NCBI RefSeq assembly: GCF_000002235.5
Contig: NW_022145547.1
Coordinates: forward strand, 802,001-866,000
Direction: 5' to 3'
Length of the DNA: 64,000 nucleotides
Origin: Strongylocentrotus purpuratus
Lineage: Eukaryota > Echinodermata > Echinoidea > Camarodonta > Strongylocentrotidae
Shown piece by piece: positions 12,701-24,700 of this stretch. How positions within the stretch are numbered: the stretch's first letter is position 1; every line of letters starts with the position of its first letter. The notes under the pieces are model-generated. The model saw only the letters and a program-made list of their open reading frames with translations, was not told the origin of the DNA and made no database searches. The position numbers and the translations under genes are program-made.

Positions 12701-15700
12701 ATGTTTCCTATGTACTACCTTTATACTCGGGATTCAAATCCCAACACGGCTCTAACGTACTTTAGAAGACGTTTCATTTGCCACTCTCTACTCAATTATA
12801 AATGTGTACCTGATATGCATGAATAGTAACTTTGGCGGCTCGGCTTTATAAGCAAGGTAATAATATCTTAGGGACATGAGCGTCGCTGTGTGATGCAAGT
12901 GAACACATTCCTTTTTTTTCAATTTCAGGTGACGTGGTTTATCATGGTAATGTGTCAGCTAGAACAGGACCCGGGCATGTGATATTTGACCTCATCCCCT
13001 ATTCGAATTACAGCATTATGATCAGAGCTCGGAACTATGAACTAGCAGGGGAATTTGGTCCCGCGATTTGGGCACAGACAGATGAAGCAAGTAGGTCTCA
13101 CAATGCATGTCTACCAATTTTGAAGGGAACGATGAAGGGAAAAAAATCGTTAAGAACGAAAATTAAATCTTGTTCAAAATATAGCTGTTCGGTAACAATG
13201 TCAACCGTGTATTTATAGAACCAGAAATACAACTCTGAGAAACATCATGTTGTACTAAAATATTTGAACATTAAAACTTGATCATCTACAGGAACTAATG
13301 TTATGAGAACATGTACTTGTACAATTCCTTAATAAAAAAAATTAAAAAAAATTAAAAAAAAAAAATTGGGGGGGGGGGGGGGTTACATTATTCACCCTTT
13401 ATTCATCCCCTCCCAAAACGAAAGAAAGGGCATAGAGAATGTTTCCCTTTTAAATAAATGGATCAGGGTTGTTTACTGTGTCTGGGTGTGCGTATGTGCT
13501 ATGTGCGAGGAAAATAAGATAATATCATTGCTTCAAAATATTTTGCTTCTTTCGAAGTCATAGTCAATGTAATAATCATCTAAATTGTTAACATTGCTTG
13601 TTGAAATCCATCTTCCGCCAACATTTCCAGTCAGTAGAATTCTATGACAATTTCTTTTATTGATACGAATGGACAGAAAACGAAACGTGATACCATTTTA
13701 TACTATCTTCAACGTATGATAAATCATCAAGTTGTTTCGACCATAACTATCCTACGACTCTTCTCCATGATGTGTACATTACAGAGCCAGCGCCACCAAT
13801 CGGAGTAAAACTTCCATCTTCTGACCTGGAAAGCATCACAGTAGAATGGATGTCACCGAACCCTCCTCTAGGCAGGATAATAGGTTACTACATTCTCTAC
13901 TGGGAGACGTTTGGTAATAGTTCCACGCCCAGAAACGTCAGCATCCCGTGTCGGGACGGGCTTTGCTCTGACATTAACTACAGGTTTTCCGCAGTTATTC
14001 TCGATCTCCGGCCGGACATGAATTATTCCGTTCAGGCAAGCGTGATTCCTGAGGGCGTTTTCTAAAGGGATTCTGTATATTGAAAATGGGATATAAAAAT
14101 ACTTGTAATAACGGACTCGTGGTTTAAATTAGTATCAATCCGTAAAAAGAGTTTCTGTCGACAATGTCTGCATAGATGGCATCTTCAATCTTGCGTTTAG
14201 CTAATATAAGTAAAAGATATTTCACGATATGTTTTTTGTAAGACAGCTCATTATAGAACTGAAGGGATGACATTTAATGGATGACGCAGGACCTAACCAG
14301 GAGAAGCAATCTGTAGGTTTCCTGGTTTTTCTAATCAAAAAAGAAAAAATATATTTATGAGTATGGTGAAGAATTTCTGTTACACCATCTTCGTATCTAT
14401 ATTCTTTTTGATGAAATGCTTTTATGATAAACAATTCATGCTAAACTGAAAAAGTGTCAGGAGGTTCATAACTTTTCCGTCCATCCATTCAAGGTCAATC
14501 TCTAAATTTCCTGAAAATGTTCTAATCTGTAAGTAATTTCCCGCTCTAAATCTTCCTTTTCTATCACAATGTTTTTCTTTCAACTATACAGGTCAAGGCG
14601 GAGACCATTCGTGGTGTTGGTAGCCCAAGCCCGGACCCACCCGTTGTCAGGATTACATCAGAAGGAAGTATGATATTTATCTTCTCATTTCTTTAATGTC
14701 CCATGTAGATCAAAGTAATTATTGTAGAAATATACTCATCCCCATTCAGAAAGGGAAAGAAAAAAACGTTCAGACACAGGGAAATATATAGGGGGAGAGG
14801 TATTGAGCACATTTTTTTTGGGAGGGGGCCATCGAAAATTTTAAAATGTGCCCTTGGGCGCCAGGGGGGCCCATCCCCCAAAAAGGTAGAAATCACGTAT
14901 TTACACGTTTTTTTCCCAGGAAAGGGGGGGGGGCGGGCCGGCCCTCTGGATCTGCCACTGCCGCGGATCCAGAATTTCTTAGGGGGGGGGGGGGCCAAAT
15001 TTGAAATTATGCGATCCAAATATTGGTACGTAATGGTAACCAACATTGACGTAATGGGGGTGCAGGGAGGGGCGATTTTCCCCTTCCTCCTCTGCAAAGC
15101 GCCGAAGCTTTGACGTTTTATTAAATTATTAGAAAAAGAAGACGATTCGTTGTACCGTTCTCGAAAATAATCCTCGTCTGAATACAGTTTTCCCTCTCCC
15201 GCGCGAAGCTTTTACGTTTTATTAAATCATTAGAGAAAGAAGATGATTCGTTGTACCGTTCTCGAAAAAATCCTCGTCTGAATTCAGTTCCCCATTCCCC
15301 CCCCCCCGCGCGAAGCGCGGAAGCTTTTACGTTACATGAAATCATTAGAAAAAGAAGGCGATTTATTGTGCCGTTCTCGCATTTTTATCCTCGTTTATAT
15401 TCTATTTCCCCCCTCCCGTGCAAAGCGCGGAAGCTTTGACGTTTCATTAAATCATTAGAAAGAAGACGATTTGTTGTACCATTCTCGACTCTTAATCCTT
15501 GTCTCAATTCAGGTACCCCCCCCCCCTGCCGCGCGAAGCGCGAAAGCTATGACGTTTCATTAAAATTATTTAAGGAAGAAGACGATTCGCTGTACCATTC
15601 TCGTCTCTTAATCCTTGTCTCAATTCAGTCCCCCCCCCTCCTGCGCGAAGCGTGGAAGCTTCGACAATTCATTAAATTATTAGAGAAAGAAGACGATGGG

Positions 15701-18700
15701 TTGTACCGTTTTCGACTCTCAATCCTTGTCTGAATTTCAAAAAAAAAAATTGTCGGCTCCTTTTTCTTCTTACGTCCTTTTCCTTTTCTCTCCTCTCTTT
15801 TTTTGGGTGGCGCCTGCGCCTGCGGTCAGATAAACATATTTTGGTACCTTGTCCGCTCCCGGAAACTCAGGGGTTTAAGGCAATTAATTACGGTCAGATA
15901 AGCATTCAGGGGCCCGCCTTAGGGCACCTGGTGGGGTCGAGGGTGCGGAAACCCCAGGAGTTTAGGGGTTTTTGGCATTTGATTACGGTCAGATGAACAT
16001 ATTTTTATACCTTATATGTGACACTGGCAGGACACTGATTAGCGTGAGGTCCAGCGGACGGAGCCCCCAGAAGCTCAGGAGTTTTAGGCATTACATTACC
16101 GTCAGATTAGCATCAAGGGGCCCGCCTAAGGGCCCTTGGTTGGGTCCCGGGGCCGGAGCCCCTCCGGAAGCTCAGGGGTTTTAGGCGGTTAATTACGGTC
16201 AGATAATTTTTGTTGATACCTTATTTTGTTGTGACACTGGCAGTTAACTATTCTTTCTCTCTTGCTCTCTTTCTTTCTCTTTCTCTTTAATATTATTTTT
16301 CAAAAAAGTGTGGGGGGGGGGGGGGGGGGGGGGGGCTGGAGGCTGCCGATCCCCGCTGTTCCGCGGGCCCTGACAATTAGGCATCTCAAGAAGCATTTTT
16401 CTTGCCTCGCTGTAAATTTAGGAATTTGTCATTTTACAACAAGCGCATAAAAAAGTATAAGTTACTAAAAAATAAGGAAAATTCTATGAAAATTATGTCA
16501 TTTCAGCATTATGTGTAAACCACCGATATGGTATTAGAAATAAACCACGTCTAAATTTTATTTCCCCCAAGCCCCCTCCCCGATCATTACGCCAGTGCCC
16601 CGCCCCGCCCCCCCCCCCCTGATCTACACTTTGTTGGCGGAAAAATCGCAACTGATCTCCCCTACCTTTCTTCTTCTTTCTCTGTTTTTCTTTCCCTTTC
16701 TCTCCTCTTTCCCTTTCCCTTCCCTTCCTTCTCTCTCTTTTAGGTTTGCTGGAGGGGGGGGGGGGGGGGGGGGGTGGGGGGGGGGGCAAGGTCCTTTCGG
16801 CTCCCACCCTTCTCCACACGTTGTTGGCGGGATTAACCGCAAATAATCTATTTGCCCTTCTTTTCACCCTTTTTTTTCTTGTTCCTCTTTTTCGGTCCCT
16901 TTTAGCTCTCCTTTTTTCCTTTTCCTTTCTTCTATCCTTTTTTAGTGGGGGCGGGGGAGGCAGGGGCCTTTTGCCCCGCCCTCAATCCGATCCACAACTT
17001 GTTGGCGGGAAAATTGCAACTGATACCCCCTTCTTTTCTTTTTTCTTCCTTAAGTTTCCTTCCCCTTATCTCCTCTTTTCCTTTTTTCTTTCCATTTCCT
17101 TCCTTCTCTCTTATTTTTTTTTGTTGGGGGGGGGGGGGGGGGAGGCAACAGCCTGGGAGGCGAGGCCCTTTTCGCCCCCTCCCGATCTCCTTCCACTTTT
17201 TATTTTCTTCTTCCTCTTCTTTTTTTCCCTTTCTCTCCTCTTTTCCTTCTCTCTCTCTCTCTCTTTTCAACTTTTTTTTCCCTTCTTTTTTCCCCGTTTT
17301 TGTCCTGAAAGTGCCCTTTTTTGTTGGTCCCATCCCCCAATTTGGAAGTCGCTCCGACGCCCCTGCTCTGAGCATCATTAATTTCCGATCAGCAATTGAA
17401 TTTCCCACCGTCGTTCGAAGGTTTTATACCATCGGGAGGTCACGTGACGCCTTCGTGACCTAGTTTGGAACGTATCGTACTCTCAATACGACCTTCGTGT
17501 GGCCTGCGGGTTCACTTCTTATTACAAATTCACATCTTCGTGTTGCCTTCGTGAGTGGTTTGGGTGCCATCGTGTGACCCTCGGTAGGCATCGTACTTGC
17601 TTCGGCTGTTGGTTGGCTGTTGACCAACTTGGGGGCCATCTTCGTGCGAAGTTCAAATTTCCTTCATCGTGTGTCCATCTTATGTCAACTTCGGGACAGT
17701 GTGACGCGGGCATAAAGGGTTTTTCAGATATGACGCGGCACACCGCCGCAAAAAAGCGACAACAGGGTTTATTTTTGGTAACGTGTGAATGGTTACTACG
17801 CGGAGCAATTGTCTTGGGCGTATTCTCTGTGTCAAAATATAAGCGTATTACCATGGATGCCTAAAGGCCTGCAAAAGTAGCTCGAGATTATGAACGACAT
17901 TTGAAGCTATGACGCAAATTCCGTTTAGACTGTGATGACTGTTGAGTGGAAAACGACTTATTTACTCGCGATATTATTTCTAAAATACAATACAATACAA
18001 TACAATAAAGTCATTTCTATAGCGCTCTTACAAACTACCTGTTGTTTCACAGCGCTTTACATAAAAAGTTATCAAAGAATCTATTGTTGATCATGGTCAA
18101 AGAGGAGAGTTTTTAGACATTTTCGACATCCAGACATCCAGCAATGGTGCTAATCGAATAAAACGTGGAAGCTCATTCCAGAGTCGCGGAGCACATGCAT
18201 GAAAAGCAAAAATAGCCTTGATATCATGATGTTCAACCGATAAAGTTGTTATCCACTTCAGTATTGAACACTAGCGAATCAAGATGGGGGCTTGGAGGCT
18301 CAAAGCCCTTCTCTATAGATATTCAAGCCCCCAAACTGTTACTTGAATAAAACTGAATTTAAGCGAGGCACACGTAGAAAATGAATACAGGAACCCCCAG
18401 CCCTCCGACCCAAATTAATTTTCTAGATCCGCGCATGTTGTTGAATGTGTTGTGTAGTTCCAGAATCATGAATTACTTGAGAAAATTTCAATTAGAAACA
18501 GTACTTCTTTACTTGATTTATGTCTCCTCGTTTCTTCTTATATGGTAACAATTGTTTGCCAGTGTTTTTGATATATATGTTATTTTGTTTTATACCGAAC
18601 AGCCAATGAACCCATTAGACGGGCTCTGTGTATCAGCGATGGTATTAACCAGAGCCAATGGCAACACGTGGATAATTGCGGACCATTTAGAAATGTGACA

Positions 18701-21700
18701 GATATTCTCACCGAAATTGCACAGGTTTTGTTAATTATTCTTTTAAAATTTGGTCATCGAAAAGAGACTTTGTTTGTAATCTTCATATAGTATGTACCGC
18801 AATTGTGTTTAGTATATTATAGGCACCGCTTATCTTTACAACCTACATTTTTTTTTTTGATGGATAAATATAAAATGACCTTTCATTGGGTAGATTTTAC
18901 CCATTTTGGTTTATTATTTTACACAAAACCATTTCATGTTCCCTTCTTAATCAACTGTTTTTGTTGGTGTTAGTGTACCTCTACTGTAAACCATACAATC
19001 ATGGATAATAGGTAATGCATAGCTCCAATCCATCAATTCTACTGGTTGTTTTAATGTCATTCCATTCACAAAGTATTGGACGATTTTTAGTCCAGGCGCC
19101 AACATATTCAGTGAAATATTAATTGACAATACTTAAATAAGAGCATTTGCAAAAAGCCTACTCATCTTCACTCTTTAACTCTTTATAAGGCATTACAAAA
19201 AACAGAAAAAACAGGTTGAAATGGTAGAGTTTAACGGATTGATTGCATTATTATAAGATGTTGGTCTGTTTAGAATCCTTTGAAAACAGTAGGCGATTAT
19301 AACCGCCAAATTCACTCGGAAATTATCTACCGGTTCATGAGTTGTGAAATTAGATATTATGGGACACTGTTTTTTTTAAATAATAAAGATGGTATACATA
19401 ATGAACCTAACATGTATCATTTCAATATTCAAAGGGAAACATGTTCGCAACTTTTGTATTACCTTAATGAGGGAAAGTCGGTCACTTAAAATTTACATGC
19501 TGTAAGATTTTTTCCATCCAATTTTAGGTAATCGTAAGTGAAGAAAACGCAGGTGAAGTGAGCCAGCAAGTATCATCTGTTACTTCCAACATCGAAAATA
19601 TCACATCAGATGACATCACGTTTGTGGCAGAGATATTATCAAAAATTGTGCAGCAAAATCTTACAAGTGAAAAGGTATTCTGCAAGTTACCAGACTTATC
19701 CTATTAAACATGAAGTTGCGATGGATGATGAATTTTATTTTGTTCCGATGATTATCTAAAGGGAAGAAAATTGGAGTCAGACATAGACGAAAGACTTCAT
19801 GCATGGCTGGTTGTCAATGAAACGGAGTTAAGTGTTTTGTCAATTCTGCTTGTTGCTACGGCAGGCAGCCAGTGAAAACGAACTTTTAAAATCAAATTAT
19901 GGAAATGCAAGCATCACTTTAAACAAACAAAATTTTGTTATTCCTTGCTCATTTTTCCTGCTTGAGATGTCATATAAAAAGGCAGAAACTGAACTTTCTA
20001 GAAATGTGAATTTGTCTTCGAAATTCAGATACCGCCCGCCAAATGACTTTTTGGTTTCCTTCCTTCAAATTGCTTTTAATCACTCATGCGTGAAATATGC
20101 ATCACATGAGTTGCATCAAATGAAAGAAGAGGCTTATAAGCTTTACAAATATGTGTCATTTATTAATTATAATTGTGATTAAGTTATGATAAAAGATCGA
20201 TAACTCTCGGTTTCGTTTTTTTCTGGGTCGCACTGTATATACACTATTCCGAGATTTGCCAACTTTTCCCTACTATAGTCTTAAATAATTTGCATAGTTT
20301 GTGTTTAATTTGACAGATAACAGAGTCTATAACAAGTATTGCGAGCAATATAGCTCAGGTAGAAACAGAGGATCTTGAAGCCGCTGAGGAAGAAAGTGGG
20401 GCAATAAGTAAATTTGTCCAGGCTTTTGAGGAACAAATCAGTCGTGTTGAGGTTGCCGATGGTGGGATGCTCAACATTCAGCAGCCAAATGTAGCCGTAC
20501 AGGTGATTTCAATTTATATTACAGGCTTTGAAAAAAATAATGTGATTATAACCACGACTCTAGAATATAGAGTCATGTCCAAGTTTATGTTATAAGTTAT
20601 GTAATTGTATGCATGGATTTCCAAGAACAACAAAAACAACAACAACAAAATCGACACTGCCATTTATCCATTTGTGGTCTCGTTCTATCCAACGAGGCGA
20701 AACACTCCCACCATTTTTCTTTACAGTTTAAATAAGATCTACCCAACCATCACCATTATAATGTGCATTTATGTGTGCGGGTAACATCACATTTTTTATT
20801 TTGGGGATGGCTTGTATGCGGTTGTGCATGATGCTAATCGCCTCTTTTTCAATCTTCGTCATCAATAATAAAAGTAATAATTAAAAAAAATAATAATAAC
20901 AGTAACAAAAAATTAAAACAATGATAAGAGTAATAATAATAATAATAACAACAACAATAATAATAAAGCTGTCAATAATACTTCAAATAAATAATATTGA
21001 TTACATACAAAATTAATAATTATATTATTGTTTAGAATGATGATACTACTGATACTACTTGTTTAAAAATGTTTTTATTGTAATTCTATTATTGCAAAGT
21101 TATGTCCTGACTCCTGAAGTATGTTAAACTTTAACTTACGTGTATTTTACTTTCTTTATTGAATCACTTGATAGCCGTATGCCCACAATTATACAATTTT
21201 CACACAACTGCGCGAGGAGTGTCATTTTGACAGGCATAGCGCATTATGAATGTTCACTATTACAAGATTTGCAAGGCACCAAACCTACTTGAAATCAAAT
21301 AATTAAGGTGAACTAGTGCAAAGGAGAAATCACTTTAAATCATCTGCATTAAACACAAAAAACTTCAGAAGATTGAACATACGTAAATGAGAGGGAACAA
21401 TTATTATATGCCAATTCAAAGAGAAACGTATTTAGATAATTTGTTGACACCTCAACTCATCTGCTACTACGAATCTGTCAAGGTGGAATATTCCACAGCG
21501 AAGAATCCCTCCCCCACTTCCTATGTGTAGCTAATTAATAATAATAATAATAATAATGATAATAATAACAATGATAATGATAATAACAATAATTATAATA
21601 ATAATTATGATAATAATAACAATGATAATGATAATAACAATAATTATAATAATAATTATGATAATAATAATACAAGATTTGTGGAGTGCCAAATCAACTT

Positions 21701-24700
21701 TATATAGCGCAAATAATTATTGTATAGATTATTTTTGAACATGTCAACTAATCTGCTATCACTAGTCTTTCGAGGCATTCCGCAGAGAAGGCCCTGCCCG
21801 AGGTTCCCTTCCCTCACTTATATTTAGTTTGAAGAACAAGTAGTCCAACTTTTTTTTAGAGCGTAAATATCTAGAGGGAAGAATTGTACTGTAAGGCCGA
21901 GCCATGGGCAAATCGAATTGAAAACAAATCAAGTATTGAAGTTTAATTCACATAACAGGTCCAGAGAGTACCTGCTGACGACGTAATGCGTGGTATCGTG
22001 CTTTCGCTAGCTGGATCCAGTCTTTCAGACCTGACCAAGTCCAATATTACCATCAATGTGCCGACCAAAGATGACCGCAATGACGTCATTTCTACCAGAC
22101 CAGACATCATCGCTCAGGTCAACATTCCACCTTCAGTTTTATCCGTCATTTCGTCCACGGCCCCACTCCGAGGATCGCCGTCAAATGGCAGCGGTGATTA
22201 CGTCCGGGTCAGCTTTTACGTTTTTTCGACACCTGCCCTGTTCATTTCTAAGTCATTGCGCAATATCAGTGCAGATAATAAACGCTTCAAGCGATCGGCT
22301 AACTCGCCCGTGATTTCTCTCAGTATTGGTCAAGGAAAAGTAGCAAGCTTGACCGAATTCATCAATTTTACCTTCACTACAATAAAGGTAAGACATTTAA
22401 CTATAAAATAGCAGGAAAGCGTTTTTGTTCATGTATTATACGTACTTGTAATCTACCTTTAGCAATATTTATAGATAATATGTGTCTGATTCCTTCATAA
22501 GTGGGCTTTTAAACTATACCAATCAAAATTGTTGATCTTTCTTTTGATTCTGGGTCTATGCATTTTTTTCTTTTTTTTTTCTTTCTGCTGTTGTATAGTC
22601 TGGATACGTGAATCCCATGTGTTCATTCTGGGATGAGGAGCAGGAAGATTGGTCCCAAGATGGGTGTGTTCTTGTTTCTGAAATCACATCATCTGATGAG
22701 CGCTATGATGAGGAGAGCGTGCGCTGTGCATGTGATCATCTTACCAACTTCGCTGTTATAATGGTCAGTGAAAAGCAATTAGGCAGTTATTATATCCGTT
22801 GAACCGGTCAACTACTCCCCGAACAATTTCCCCCGGACAACTATAACCCGACTAACTAAACGCAGTTGGTTACTAGAGCTATAAGCAGTATATATTACGC
22901 CAGCGGTAATGCGAATGGATACGGCTCCTAGTTTCCTTCCAGACTGGTGAAAAAATACACGTAACAGGTGTTTGGGGACGACTTGTCATTATTCGACCTC
23001 TAACAGTAACCCTTTAACTTCCGAAAAAATATAGTATAAAGTTGGTCTTCAATTGGGTATGAATCATAATCTCACTCTTGAGATCAAATAAAGTTTGAAG
23101 GTATGGACTCTTGTGTGAAAAGAAGTAAACTTATATCCTTTTCTTTTTACCAACAGATATATGAATGTTCACCCCATTCTGTTAAAATAACCCCCCCCCC
23201 CCCATTTTCTCAGTTTTCAATTAACTACACAGAAACTTTATGAGAGCTCATTTCAAAAATTAAGTTTCATTTAGAAGAAGATGTTTCAGTTTGGGCCCAA
23301 ATTTATTTCATGTTACAGGATATCCATAGACAGGAGGATTCATTAATCGAGGCATACAACATCATGACTTACATCGGATGCTGTATTTCTATCTTCAGTC
23401 TTCTTATCACATTGGCAACCTACCTGTGGAACAAGTGAGCTCATTAAAAAAAATGCAATTATTAATGTGATACAAAGAAGACAAAATATGTAATTATTCT
23501 CTGGCCCTTCTATCTTCGATTTTAGTTGAAAACTTTTGAACAAGGGATGTTTACATAGACTATGAAAGAGATGCATTCTGAGAATTTTTATTAAGTAATC
23601 ATGCAAATTTAAAAGATGCACCCTTTTGTACAAATTATCTCGTAATCAAATGATTTGTGAAATATGTGTAAACTTGCTGCACAGTTCTGTTTGGTATCAC
23701 TTCTGTTAGAACTAGCAGGGCTCTTGCGAACTACTATTAACAATGTACAGTTCATGATAGAAAGGGGAAGGGGAGGAGAAGAAGAAGAAAAAGAAAAAGA
23801 TAAAGAGAAACAGACATAATATGTTTACTTGCTTAGTGATGTAAGGGTTGTGTGACGAGGGTAATAAATAGGATACAATATTAATTTGTTAATATCATAT
23901 CAAATTCGTAGATCAAATCTTTTGCTTCATGGTGTGCAGTTTGTATTAAAATAGGAATCATATTCATTTCGAACAGCTTTGGTGAACATATTTTTGTAAT
24001 TTGACATGATCGTGAATAGTTACACCCAGATTTTATTCAACACGAGTCATTATTCTGAGGGTTTGTGCCCAGTAATAGAAGAGATATATAAGTAGAGCAA
24101 AAAATATTTTGGAACAAGGTCTTAAATTTTCTCAAAAAATAAAAGTATTGTTTGATAATGGAAAACATTGAATACAGTGATATAATTGTAGGCAAGCTGT
24201 GTGATTATGTGAACTCAAATTGAGTAGTTTTTCTTTAAATCTATTGATTATTTAGCTTCTTATGTTTTATAAACGCCAAAAAGAAAATTTAATTATACAA
24301 ACATATTCGGTATTTATTTGAAGGAAATATTATGGAGGGCAAATGTTGAAAAGTATCACCTCTGGAAAAAATTATAATTAATTTTGTGATATAAGTATAA
24401 TTCATATGTTTTTCTTTGTAATCAATATACTTATGATTGTGTTTCTTATGTACGTATCATTTGATTAATAAATGATGGGGGGAGTAGAGCAAAATCACGT
24501 GATCTGCTTCATTTCACACACATTTTCCACCTATTTTTCTTGGTTGTTCTTGTTGTGTGACCTTTCTATTCGTCTGTGTTGCTGATGAAGTGATGGTAAG
24601 CTTGTACATGCATGGTACAGTATTTCTTCGACGCTTTCCTAACCAAATTTTAATGTTTCAATCTTGATAGGGATTTGAGGACAAGACAGACTAACCAAAT

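Larger units (their letters stand above)
14668..18602. repeat. Repeat-packed intron between the FN3 series and GAIN domain
   Basis: The order is: poly-G/C elements (14810-15000, with 'ggatctgccactgccgcgg'), a ~115-bp satellite array (15105-15735), ~95-bp repeats (15880-16215), a G-run (16313-16336), a pyrimidine-rich array (16600-17300), a GC-richer unknown stretch (17430-17870) and a dispersed repeat (17987-18230). Gene 2 has an eighth FN3 exon at the equivalent point. None is seen here, so that exon was probably lost. Confidence 0.65.

Noticed and set aside
14036-14064. True C-terminus of gene 1 at the TAA after ASVIPEGVF
   Set aside because: The FN3 would lack its last strand, which is present at 14592 in frame after a GC donor; the read-through form is kept only as a possible isoform.
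16493-17463. Long overlapping ORFs on both strands
   Set aside because: They are produced by C/T- and G-rich minisatellite sequence (Phe/Ser/Leu or Lys/Glu/Arg runs) and contain no domain.
19832-20182. A 116-codon ORF as a gene or exon
   Set aside because: It lies wholly in an intron between two phase-0 GAIN exons, has no acceptor or donor in phase and no family resemblance.
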